Under the pieces are notes generated by a model that was not told the origin of the DNA, searched no databases, and was given only the letters and a program-made list of their open reading frames with translations. Position numbers and translations under genes: made by a program. A stretch of 64,000 nt of DNA from Skermanella sp. TT6 (GTDB taxonomy: Bacteria > Pseudomonadota > Alphaproteobacteria > Azospirillales > Azospirillaceae), in NCBI RefSeq assembly GCF_016653635.2, contig NZ_CP067420.1:2177501-2241500 (forward strand), given 5' to 3'. This document shows, one piece after another, positions 45,651 through 53,180 of this stretch (within the stretch, counting starts at the first letter, position 1; the number at the start of each line of letters is the position of its first letter).

Positions 45651-45704
45651 GATTGCGGGGACGACCCCGCGATTTCCATTCATCAAGGCCGGGACGACCC
45701 AGCC
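45651..45704 (+). promoter_or_regulatory. Guanidine-II (mini-ykkC) riboswitch
   Basis: Two tandem hairpins carry ACGA tetraloops. Hairpin 1 is GCGGGG-ACGA-CCCCGC (45655-45670), extendable by weak pairs to 45651-45674. Hairpin 2 is GGCCGGG-ACGA-CCCAGCC (45687-45704) with one C-A mismatch. The linker is 16 bases. The pair of ACGR-loop hairpins is the defining feature of the mini-ykkC/guanidine-II class, which binds guanidinium and derepresses translation. Hairpin 2 ends 9 bases before GGGAGG (45713-45718), the ribosome site of the downstream SugE/Gdx gene, the most common target of this class. Confidence 0.93.
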
Positions 45705-45724
45705 ACGGACTCGGGAGGTCTGTG

Positions 45725-46045
45725 ATGGCTTGGGTTCTGTTGCTTCTCGCCGGCGCTTTCGAAATCGGTTGGGCCCTTGGCCTGAAGCAGACGGCCGGCT
45801 TCACCCGTCTTGTCCCGTCGCTGCTGACGGCGGGCAGCATGGTCGTCAGCCTCGGGCTGCTCGGCCTCGCTTTGCGCACCCTTCCCCTTGGGACGGCCTA
45901 CGCGATCTGGACCGGCATCGGAACCGTGGGAACCGTCATCGCCGGCATCGTGATCCATGGAGAACCGGCAAACGCCTTGCGGCTGGGCTGCGTCGCCCTG
46001 ATCGTCACCGGCATCGTCGGCCTGAAGCTGGTTTCCAGTCCTTGA
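45725..46045 (+). CDS. gdx: Guanidinium exporter Gdx (SugE), SMR family
   Basis: A 106-residue four-helix small multidrug resistance protein. The first helix holds the essential Glu13 in LLAGAFEIGWALGLKQTAGF. The loop KQTAGFTRLVPS and the segment LRTLPLGTAYAIWTGIGTVG followed by TVIAG distinguish the Gdx/SugE group from EmrE-type drug exporters. Gdx proteins are dual-topology dimers exchanging guanidinium for protons. Regulation by guanidine is supported directly by the riboswitch in its leader (45651-45704). GGGAGG lies 6 bases before the ATG. It is convergent with aqpZ, with a hairpin between. Confidence 0.95.
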   Translation: MAWVLLLLAGAFEIGWALGLKQTAGFTRLVPSLLTAGSMVVSLGLLGLALRTLPLGTAYAIWTGIGTVGTVIAGIVIHGEPANALRLGCVALIVTGIVGLKLVSSP

Positions 46046-46060
46046 CCTCCCGTCGGCGTA

Positions 46061-46081
46061 GGGGCGGATCCTCTCCGCCCC
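46061..46081. terminator. Hairpin between gdx and aqpZ
   Basis: GGGGCGGA (46061-46068) pairs perfectly with TCCGCCCC (46074-46081) around a 5-base loop. Only two T residues follow on the plus strand, so it is a weak intrinsic terminator shared by two convergent genes. Confidence 0.55.
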
Positions 46082-46090
46082 TTGGAAGTC

Positions 46091-46828
46091 TCAGCGCGCC
46101 GGCTCGCCGGTGATCGCCGGCTTCACGACCGTCTCCTCGGCCGACAGCATGCGGTAGGCGATGCCGCCCAGGACGCCGCCGATCAGCGGAGCCACCCAGA
46201 AGAGCCAGAGTTGCTGCAGGGCCACGCCCCCCATGATCAGTGCCGGGCCGGTGCTGCGCGCCGGATTCACGCTGGTGTTGGTGACCGGGATGCTGATCAG
46301 GTGGATCAGGGTCAGCGCCAGCCCGATCGCGAGCGGCGCGAAGCCGGCCGGAGCCCGGGTGTCGGTTGAACCGAGGATCACGACCAGGAAGCCGAAGGTC
46401 AGGATAATCTCGATCAGCATTCCCGAAGCCAGGGTGTAGCCGCCGGGGGAAGCCGCGCCGAAGCCGTTCGTCGCCAGGCCGTTCACCGCGAGACTGAAGT
46501 CGGCCTTGCCGCTGGCGATCACGTACAGGGCGATCGCCGCGACGATCGCACCGGCGATCTGGGCGACGATGTAGGGCAGGATGTCCTTGGCCGGGAACCG
46601 TCTGGCGGCCCACAGGCCGACGGTCACCGCGGGATTGAGATGGCACCCGCTGATATGGCCGATCGAGTAGGCCATCGTCAGGACGGTCAGGCCGAATGCC
46701 AGCGAGACGCCGAGCAGGCCGATGCCGACCTCGGGGAACGCGGCGGCCAGCACGGCGCTTCCGCATCCGCCGAAGACCAGCCAGAATGTACCGAGAAACT
46801 CAGCGGAAGTCCGCCGTAACTGCGACAT
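46091..46828 (-). CDS. aqpZ: Aquaporin Z
   Basis: A 245-residue major intrinsic protein with six membrane helices and two half-helix NPA loops: [19 protein letters not shown] and [19 protein letters not shown]. The second loop carries the conserved Arg of the selectivity filter. The combination of His in helix 5 ([13 protein letters not shown]) and the R189-type Arg fits a water-selective AqpZ rather than a glycerol facilitator. CAGGAGGGATCA precedes the ATG, a very good ribosome site. An imperfect palindrome at 46973-46991 lies about 150 bases upstream. Confidence 0.96.
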   Translation of the reverse strand: MSQLRRTSAEFLGTFWLVFGGCGSAVLAAAFPEVGIGLLGVSLAFGLTVLTMAYSIGHISGCHLNPAVTVGLWAARRFPAKDILPYIVAQIAGAIVAAIALYVIASGKADFSLAVNGLATNGFGAASPGGYTLASGMLIEIILTFGFLVVILGSTDTRAPAGFAPLAIGLALTLIHLISIPVTNTSVNPARSTGPALIMGGVALQQLWLFWVAPLIGGVLGGIAYRMLSAEETVVKPAITGEPAR

Positions 46829-46972
46829 TGATCCCTCCTGAACCGGATCTGGGCGTGCCGGTCGTCCGGCATGCCGTCCACTTGGCCCCTTCCATCGGGC
46901 CATTCCCTGCGCGCGTTCGACCGGCGCTTCTTCTTGCCGCGCGACAGTAGAGGCGGAGGGCGTCGCGGAAAC

Positions 46973-46991
46973 GTAAATTACCGTAGTTTAC
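46973..46991. promoter_or_regulatory. Imperfect palindrome upstream of aqpZ
   Basis: GTAAATTACCGTAGTTTAC is nearly self-complementary: the outer arms GTAAA/TTTAC and the inner TAC/GTA match. It stands in the 204-base region before aqpZ and is markedly AT-rich for this window. An operator is possible; no known consensus was matched. Confidence 0.35.
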
Positions 46992-47032
46992 CCGTTCAGC
47001 CCTTTGGTCCGATTGAAGAATTCGGCAGGCGA

Positions 47033-47944
47033 TCAATCTCGCTGCCCTTGCGCCTGCGGGTTCAATCCCGAGCCGATCTCCGTGGCGACGGCGTGCTGCA
47101 CGGCCAATACCGGCTCTCCCGAAGGCCTGTCGTACGCCTTCATCCAGATGTATGTGCCGTTCCCGGCGCTCACCAAGCTGGCGGTGACGCGCACCACGCC
47201 CGAGCCGGTCCGCACCGTGCCGGTCAGGATGGCATCGGCGCCGGACGCCTTCCCCGTGCCGGGATCCCGAGGGCCAAGCACGGCAAGGGTCCCGCGTCGG
47301 ATCAGTTCCTGGGTGATCTCGTCCGCCAGTCCGGAGGCTATTTCGGCGCTCCGGGCAGTGTCGGCGGGCGTGAAGGGCAGGACCTGGACTGCCCGGATCG
47401 CCGGGCCGCCCAGGGCGGCACCGACCACGACCGGATCATGGATGAAGAAGGCCGCACCGACAAACCCGGCCGCACCGAGCGTCGCCAGGGCAGCCGTTCC
47501 CGATATGCCGGCCCGGACATGCTTCAGGGATCGCAGGCCGGCCGCTGCCGCGGGCGTCCTCAGGCTGAAGACCGGGATATAGCCGCCTTTGGGCAGATCG
47601 ATCAGCACCGGGTCCCCGGCTCCGTGGGTGAGATAATACCGCTCCAACCGACGGCGGAGTTGGCCGGCTTCGATCCGGACCAGCGGGTCGGTCTGGGGAT
47701 CGAACGTTTCGTCCCGGTCGAGCACCGATGTCGCGACGCAATAGGCCTTTATGCGCGATCCGCGGCCGGCGATGGTTTCCTCGACGATGTAGCTCAGGAA
47801 GCGCCGGCTCCGATCGGCGCGCCGGAAATCTTCCGACGCGCAGATACGGTCCAGCTGTTGGCGGACCTGCGAAGGGCATATCGGGGAAGCAAAGACGGCG
47901 GTTTCCTCTGGCTCGGGAAAGTGCCGGTTCTGGCGAGAGCCCAT
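47033..47944 (-). CDS. Membrane-anchored protein with an unnamed N-terminal domain and TolB-like C-terminus (paralogue A)
   Basis: A 303-residue protein. The N-terminal domain (about 25-125) reads QVRQQLDRICASEDFRRADR, FLSYIVEETIAGRGSRIKAY, FDPQTDPLVRIEAGQLRRRL and IDLPKGGYIPVF. It is compact, basic and winged-helix-like, and in other proteobacteria it often precedes adenylate-cyclase-like or TolB-like parts. A membrane helix (GISGTAALATLGAAGFVGAA) follows. The C-terminal periplasmic region contains IRAVQVLPFTPAD, EITQELIRRGTLAVLG and ADAILTGTVRTGSGVVRVTA, which resembles the FlgO/TolB N-terminal-like fold. The layout recalls CadC-type membrane regulators, by inference. Its closest relative here is 51261-52079. 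Confidence 0.7.
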   Translation of the reverse strand: MGSRQNRHFPEPEETAVFASPICPSQVRQQLDRICASEDFRRADRSRRFLSYIVEETIAGRGSRIKAYCVATSVLDRDETFDPQTDPLVRIEAGQLRRRLERYYLTHGAGDPVLIDLPKGGYIPVFSLRTPAAAAGLRSLKHVRAGISGTAALATLGAAGFVGAAFFIHDPVVVGAALGGPAIRAVQVLPFTPADTARSAEIASGLADEITQELIRRGTLAVLGPRDPGTGKASGADAILTGTVRTGSGVVRVTASLVSAGNGTYIWMKAYDRPSGEPVLAVQHAVATEIGSGLNPQAQGQRD

Positions 47945-48183
47945 GATCGTCTGCCCCCCTGTTGGACGGCTTTTTCCCTCTGTCCGACAGACCTTACTCT
48001 TTCGCTTCTCCCTGACCCCTCCCCACAGGAGTTATAATACCTCTGGATGAATTCTTGGGCTTGAAATATTCAGGCTATGCGGATCCTTATAGGCATATGC
48101 CGGTGCGGACCTGTCGCCACCCGAAATGCGGCGCACTGTTGTCCGTCTTCGGCCAACGTTCTTTTTTCCAGGGAGGGTCGGCC

Positions 48184-48543
48184 TTGAGGAGAGCGGGTTT
48201 GCTGGCGCTGGCCGCGTCGATGCTTCTTCACATCCAAGCGGCCGAAGCCCAACTGCTGTTCGGCAGCCGCCTGGGCGAGGCGCATTACCGGGGGGACGAC
48301 ACCAAGATCATCATGGGCGTCGGGGCGGACATGCTGCGCAACGCCCCCGACGGCGAGACTCGGCCCTGGTCCAACCCGCAGACCGGGAACGCCGGGACCA
48401 TAACCATGATCCGGAGCTATGAGCGGAACGGATTGCCCTGCCGCGACGCCAAGCTCACCAGCGACGTGGGACAGCGGAGCGTGGTGTATGTGCTTCCGGT
48501 CTGCCGGATCGCGGACGGGACCTGGAAGTTCGCGTCGCGCTGA
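48184..48543 (+). CDS. Exported surface-antigen-like (17 kDa antigen type) protein
   Basis: A 119-residue protein starting at TTG 48184, supported by GGGAGGG 6-12 bases upstream. The signal peptide is LRRAGLLALAASMLLHIQAA, cleaved near AEA. The mature part has WSNPQTGNAGTITMIRSYER, NGLPCRDAKL and PVCRIADGTWKFA, a pattern shared with the C-terminal domain of the 17 kDa surface antigen/SH3-like lipoproteins, including two Cys that could form a disulphide. It lies 4 bases before the MscS-type channel gene and is probably co-transcribed with it. Confidence 0.72.
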   Translation: MRRAGLLALAASMLLHIQAAEAQLLFGSRLGEAHYRGDDTKIIMGVGADMLRNAPDGETRPWSNPQTGNAGTITMIRSYERNGLPCRDAKLTSDVGQRSVVYVLPVCRIADGTWKFASR

Positions 48544-48547
48544 CGTC

Positions 48548-50686
48548 ATGATGGTGTTGGTCCGGCTGATCTTCCTGGTGCTCCTTCTGGGTGCCGGGAC
48601 CGGTCCCGGCGTCGCGTCCGCCCAACCGGCCGGACCGCCATCCGCCGCAGGTATCGATGCCGTGATGCAGGCTTTTCCCGACGGGCTGACGTCCGCCCAG
48701 GCTGACGCCCTGCTTGCCGTCATGGATGGCGAGCAGGTCCGCGCCGCCCTGCGCGACAGGCTGCTGGGGGAAATCCGGGACCGCGCCGCGGCTCCCCGGC
48801 CCGCCAGTCTCCTGGCTTTCTATGCCGGACGCCTGGATGCCGTGGCCAGGTCCTATCCGCTCATACCGGCGGCGCTCGCCGATGCCTTCGAACGGCCGAA
48901 CGGGCGCGACGCTGCCATCCGGCCGTTGCGTCTCGTGGCGTCGCTGGCCCTGCTGTTCGCGGCCGGTACCCTCGTCTGGGCCGCCCTGAGCCGGCTGCTT
49001 CCATCGGCGCCGGGCAGCGTGCTGCGGAACGTCGCCCGCGATCTGCTGCGGATCGCGGGGTTCATCGCCGGCCTTCTGCTGGCTTATGCGATCCTGCGTC
49101 CGACCCATCCCGCGGCCCCCGCGATCTTCCTCGCGGCGCTCCAGGCCGCGCTGACGGTGCTGGTCGCCGACCTGGCCTTCCGGCTCCTCTGCGCCCCCGG
49201 ACGAGCGGACCTCAGGCTCCTCCCCGTGGAGGACGGGGCCGCCGCGGCGATCCGCCGGTCGGGCGTGTGGGTCGCCGTCCTGAGTGCCGCGCTGCTCGGC
49301 CTGTTCGATCTGCTCAACGCGCTCGGCATGGCCTACGACCCGCTGATCGCCCTGATGCTGCCGGTCAGCACATTTCCGTTCCTGTATCTGGCGGTCCAGC
49401 TCTGGAGCCGGCGCCAAGCCATCGCCGCGATCATCGGCGGCTACCTGGACCTCGACCTCCGGGCCAGCCGCGGCATCGGCACCGGCCTGGTTCTGGCGAC
49501 CGTCTACCTTGCCGGCCTCTGGCTGACCCTCGCCGCGGCGGCCCTGCGGCTGGAGCCCGGAACGGGCCTCCGCCTGCTGGCAAGCTTCGCCCTGGCGGCC
49601 GCGGTTCCCATGGCCGCCTTGCTGCTCCATCGCCCGATCGCCCGGTTCCACGCGGCGGCCGATGCCGGCGACGGCGACGGGTCCGCCATCACGGTGCGGC
49701 TGATGCGGGCCGTCTGGACTGCCCTGCTGGTGCTGGCGGTGGTCGCGACCGCCCTCATCTGGGGATTCGACGCGGAACGGCAGACCGGCCCGTTCGGATT
49801 GGCGCTGCGGCTGCTGTTCGACGCCGGCGTGGTGCTGCTGCTCGGCTATGTGGGCTGGGCGCTGCTGGTCCGGAGCTTCGACCGCCTCATCGCGTCCCAG
49901 AACGATCGCGACCGCCGGACCGCCCAGCGCATGGCGACCCTGCTGCCGCTGGTCCGCAAGTTCCTCCAGGTTTCGCTCGTCGCCGTCGTCGTGATGATCG
50001 TGCTGTCCTCCCTGGGGATCGCCATCGGGCCGCTCCTGGCGGGCGCCGGCGTGGTGGGCATCGCGATCGGGCTGGGTGCCCAGTCGACCATCGCCGACAT
50101 CCTGTCGGGAATCTTCTTCCTGCTGAAGGACGCCTTCCATATCGGCGACTATGTCGAGGTCGGCCAGCTCCGGGGCACCGTGGAGAACATTTCGCTTCGC
50201 TCCCTCAAGCTGCGCCACCACCGGGGTGCGATCCACACGCTGCCCTTCGGCCAGATCCGGGCGCTGACCAACTACACCCGGGACTGGGCGCTGATGCGGC
50301 TGGAGTTCCGCGTACCGCCGGAAACCGACCTGGGCCTGGTCAAGAAGTTGATCAAGCGGATCGGCGCCGAACTGTCCGAAGACCCGGAGATGGGGCCCAG
50401 CTTCATCGAGCCGCTGAAATCCCAGGGCGTCCGCCGGGTCGAGGACGACGCGGTGATCATCGGCGTCAAGTACATCGCCAAGCCCGGAGAGCAGTTCACC
50501 ATCCGCCGCGAGGCCTATCAGAGGATCATAAAGGCGTTCAACGAGAACGGCATCGACCTGGTCGGCCGGGGGGTGGTCGTCCGGGTCGACGATCCGAACG
50601 CCGCCAGCCGCGCCGTCGGGTTCGCGGCGGTCGAGGCGATCCGGGATCCGCTCGGCGGCCGGACGCAAGCGAAGGAGCAGGCATGA
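48548..50686 (+). CDS. MscS-family mechanosensitive channel, large subtype
   Basis: A 712-residue membrane protein. A signal peptide (to about ASAQP) is followed by an about 115-residue periplasmic domain, roughly eight to ten membrane helices, then the conserved MscS core. The pore helix reads GPLLAGAGVVGIAIGLGAQS, with the Gly/Ala packing of TM3, followed by TIADILSGIFFLLKDAFHIG and DYVEVGQLRGTVENISLRSL. The C-terminal cytoplasmic vestibule includes LPFGQIRALTNYTRDW. Extra N-terminal helices place it with YbiO/MscM-like channels, which release solutes on hypo-osmotic shock. ATG 48548 and 48551 are both possible. Its stop overlaps the next gene (ATGA). Confidence 0.92.
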   Translation: MMVLVRLIFLVLLLGAGTGPGVASAQPAGPPSAAGIDAVMQAFPDGLTSAQADALLAVMDGEQVRAALRDRLLGEIRDRAAAPRPASLLAFYAGRLDAVARSYPLIPAALADAFERPNGRDAAIRPLRLVASLALLFAAGTLVWAALSRLLPSAPGSVLRNVARDLLRIAGFIAGLLLAYAILRPTHPAAPAIFLAALQAALTVLVADLAFRLLCAPGRADLRLLPVEDGAAAAIRRSGVWVAVLSAALLGLFDLLNALGMAYDPLIALMLPVSTFPFLYLAVQLWSRRQAIAAIIGGYLDLDLRASRGIGTGLVLATVYLAGLWLTLAAAALRLEPGTGLRLLASFALAAAVPMAALLLHRPIARFHAAADAGDGDGSAITVRLMRAVWTALLVLAVVATALIWGFDAERQTGPFGLALRLLFDAGVVLLLGYVGWALLVRSFDRLIASQNDRDRRTAQRMATLLPLVRKFLQVSLVAVVVMIVLSSLGIAIGPLLAGAGVVGIAIGLGAQSTIADILSGIFFLLKDAFHIGDYVEVGQLRGTVENISLRSLKLRHHRGAIHTLPFGQIRALTNYTRDWALMRLEFRVPPETDLGLVKKLIKRIGAELSEDPEMGPSFIEPLKSQGVRRVEDDAVIIGVKYIAKPGEQFTIRREAYQRIIKAFNENGIDLVGRGVVVRVDDPNAASRAVGFAAVEAIRDPLGGRTQAKEQA

Positions 50687-51249
50687 GCGACGGGCGCATC
50701 ATCATCGCGCGCTGGCGGGATTGGGCGGGGACGGGGCTGGAGCACCTGGTGCTCCAGGAAACGCCGCAGGGTATCGTCGCGGAGGCGACGGTCATCGCCA
50801 CGTCGGACCCCGGCGAGCGGTTCGCGCTTACCTACCGCGTCTCCTGCGATCCCACGTGGCGGGTCAGGACGCTGGAGGTGCGGCTGATCGGCTCCGCCCG
50901 GTCGCTGCACATCGCCGGCGACGGGGCAGGGGCGTGGACGACCGCGACCGGCACGCCTATCGGGCCTCTCCAGGGGGCGATAGACGTCGATCTCGCCGTC
51001 ACGCCGTTCACCAACACCCTGCCGATCCGCCGGCTCGGGCTGCGCGCCGGCGAGAGCGCCGATATCCTGGTCGCCTATGTGTCGCCTCCCGATCTGTCCG
51101 TGACCGCCGGCCGCCAGCGCTACACCTGCCTGGAGCCTGGCCGGCTGTATCGCTACGAATCCCTGGACGGCGACTTCGCGCGGGATGTCGAGGTGGATGG
51201 CGACGGGCTCGTCGTCGAATACCCGGATCTGTTCCGGCGCATCGCGTAG
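50683..51249 (+). CDS. Putative glycolipid-binding family protein (DUF1089)
   Basis: A 188-residue soluble protein of the PF06475-type 'putative glycolipid-binding' family. Segments: IARWRDWAGTGLEHLVLQET, PQGIVAEATVIA, AYRV-like RFALTYRVSCDPTWRVRTLE, WTTATGTPIGPLQGAIDVDL followed by AVTPFTNTLPIRRL, and RQRYTCLEPGRLYRYESLDG. No signal peptide is seen. The family function is inferred from structure only. It overlaps the MscS gene by 4 bases and precedes paralogue B by 11 bases, so the four plus-strand genes 48184-52079 form one operon. Confidence 0.86.
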   Translation: MSDGRIIIARWRDWAGTGLEHLVLQETPQGIVAEATVIATSDPGERFALTYRVSCDPTWRVRTLEVRLIGSARSLHIAGDGAGAWTTATGTPIGPLQGAIDVDLAVTPFTNTLPIRRLGLRAGESADILVAYVSPPDLSVTAGRQRYTCLEPGRLYRYESLDGDFARDVEVDGDGLVVEYPDLFRRIA

Positions 51250-51260
51250 CGGAGGCCGCC

Positions 51261-52079
51261 GTGGCGCCGACGGGGGAGCCGACCGACGGGGAGATCCTCG
51301 ACCATCTCGACGCCATCTGTGCCACCGAGGCCTTCCGGCGGGCGACCCGGTGCAGGAACTTCCTGCGCTACGTGGTCGAGGAGACGTTGGCGGGCCGCAC
51401 CGACCGAATCAAGGCCTACGCGATCGCCGTGTCCGTCCTGGGGCGGGACGAAAGCTTCGATCCCCAGGCCGATCCCGTCGTCCGCATCGAAGCCGGGCAT
51501 TTGCGCCGGCGGCTGGAACATTACTACCTGACCGACGGGAGCGCCTGCACCGTCCGGATCGAGTTGCCGAAAGGATCCTACGTCCCCGTCTTCGTTCGCA
51601 TCGCTCCACCCGTGGAGGAACGGAGGCCGCCACCCGCATTCGGACGGCGGCGGACGGCGCTCGGCGGCACGGTCCTCGCCTTGGGCCTGCTGGCCCTGCT
51701 CGGCGGCGACACCGGAGGCGGCGTCCCGGTGCGGACCGTTCAGGTCAATGCCTTTGTTCCGCTCGACGGGATGGGGGCCGACATGGCATCGGGCCTGCAG
51801 GACGAATTGAAGCGGACCCTGACGGGTAACCCGTATCTGTTGGTAGTGGACGAACGGCATGCCCCCGGCGCGCCGGGAGCCGACTTGATCCTGGAGGGCA
51901 GCGTCCGCGTCGTGGACGGCCGGATCCGCGTCAATGCCCGCATGATGGAGACGCGGACGGCACGCTACATCTGGGCTGAAGGCTTCGACGTCTCACCGGG
52001 AGAGATGCCGCTGCTCGACCATCAGGCGAGGGTCGCCGAAGCGATCGCGCAAAGGGCCTGCCGATCCTTCGGGCACTGA
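51261..52079 (+). CDS. Membrane-anchored protein with an unnamed N-terminal domain and TolB-like C-terminus (paralogue B)
   Basis: A 272-residue paralogue of 47033-47944. The N-terminal domain shares the same landmarks: AICATEAFRRATRCRNFLRY, VVEETLAGRTDRIKAYAIAV, FDPQADPVVRIEAGHLRRRL and IELPKGSYVPVF. A single membrane helix (TALGGTVLALGLLALLGGD) leads to a C-terminal region with VRTVQVNAFVPLDGM, ASGLQDELKRTLTGNPYLLV and ADLILEGSVRVVDGRIRVNA. I set the start at GTG 51261 because GGAGG lies 5 bases upstream. It ends the mscS operon. Membrane-bound sensing or regulation is inference. Confidence 0.7.
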   Translation: MAPTGEPTDGEILDHLDAICATEAFRRATRCRNFLRYVVEETLAGRTDRIKAYAIAVSVLGRDESFDPQADPVVRIEAGHLRRRLEHYYLTDGSACTVRIELPKGSYVPVFVRIAPPVEERRPPPAFGRRRTALGGTVLALGLLALLGGDTGGGVPVRTVQVNAFVPLDGMGADMASGLQDELKRTLTGNPYLLVVDERHAPGAPGADLILEGSVRVVDGRIRVNARMMETRTARYIWAEGFDVSPGEMPLLDHQARVAEAIAQRACRSFGH

Positions 52080-52280
52080 TCCCACGGGGGCCGGCCCCCA
52101 TCCGCGGAACGGCCTAGACCCGGTCGCGGACGTCCGTTCCAACGGCGGGATGCTCGGCCGTCGGATGCGCGAGAGCGAAAAAGAAAAATCCGCGTCGATA
52201 AAGATTTGATGGGAACAATGAAGGAGGTTTTGAAATACACAGGGGCAGCAAAGAAGCCATCATGCGAGGAGAACAGCATC

Positions 52281-53159
52281 ATGAGGCGCCTCCAGCTTTT
52301 CTCGATCCTAGGAGCCTTTCTCGTCACCTCTTTGAGCTCGGCGAGCGCATTCGCGAAAGACCCCATTCGGATCGGTCTCAACAACTGGGCGGAGGCGATC
52401 GCCGTCAGCCACATGTGGCAGCAGGTGCTGGAGGAGAAAGGCTATGAGGTCGAACTGAAGACCGTCGAGAAGGCGATCCTCTACACCGGGCTTTCCACCA
52501 ACGCCATCGACCTGGCGCTCGAGATCTGGATGCCGACCACCGATGCCGCCTATTACGAGCGCTTCAAGGACAGGATCGATCTGCACGAGTCCTGGTACCA
52601 CGGCGCCCGCCTCGGCCTTGCCGTGCCGGCCTACATGGAAATCGGCAGCATCGAGGATCTCAAGGACAAGGCGGCCACCTTCGGCGACGGCCGCTCGTCC
52701 GACAGGATCGTCGGCATCGAGGCCGGCTCCTCCCTGATGGCCATGACGGAGGAGGCGATCAAGACCTACGGGCTGGACTACAACCTGGTGACCTCGTCCG
52801 AAATGGCCATGATCAGCACTCTGGACCGGGCCTACCGCCAGGAAGAGCCGGTGGTCGTGACGCTGTGGAGCCCCCACTGGGTCTTCGCGAAATACGACCT
52901 CAAGTATCTTCAGGATCCCCGCAACGCCTACGGTGCGACCGACGACATCCACTTCATGTCGCGGAAAGGCTTCGCCGAGGACTTCCCCGAAGTCCTCGGC
53001 TGGCTGAACGCCTGGAGCATGGACGACGACAGCCTGGGGACCCTGATGGCGGAGGTGAGCGAGGCCGAATCGCCCGAGGAGGGGGTCAGGACATGGATCG
53101 CCGCCAACCGGTCCCTGGTGGACGGCTGGCTGGATTCGCGGCAGTCCGCGCAGAACTGA
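52281..53159 (+). CDS. Glycine-betaine/choline-type ABC substrate-binding protein
   Basis: A 292-residue periplasmic binding protein of the OpuAC/ProX family. The signal peptide ends near ASAFAK. The mature part starts IRIGLNNWAEAIAVSHMWQQ, and continues with TNAIDLALEIWMPTTDAAYY, GARLGLAVPAYMEI, and VVTLWSPHWVFAKYDLKYLQ, where Trp residues would form the aromatic cage for a quaternary amine. No permease or ATPase gene is adjacent, so it may serve a transporter encoded elsewhere. ATG 52281 follows GAGGAGAACAGC; an in-frame ATG at 52206 would add a leader before the signal peptide. A 2OG oxygenase gene follows after 21 bases. Confidence 0.88.
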   Translation: MRRLQLFSILGAFLVTSLSSASAFAKDPIRIGLNNWAEAIAVSHMWQQVLEEKGYEVELKTVEKAILYTGLSTNAIDLALEIWMPTTDAAYYERFKDRIDLHESWYHGARLGLAVPAYMEIGSIEDLKDKAATFGDGRSSDRIVGIEAGSSLMAMTEEAIKTYGLDYNLVTSSEMAMISTLDRAYRQEEPVVVTLWSPHWVFAKYDLKYLQDPRNAYGATDDIHFMSRKGFAEDFPEVLGWLNAWSMDDDSLGTLMAEVSEAESPEEGVRTWIAANRSLVDGWLDSRQSAQN

Positions 53160-53180
53160 CCCCGGGCCGGAGAGGCGGAG

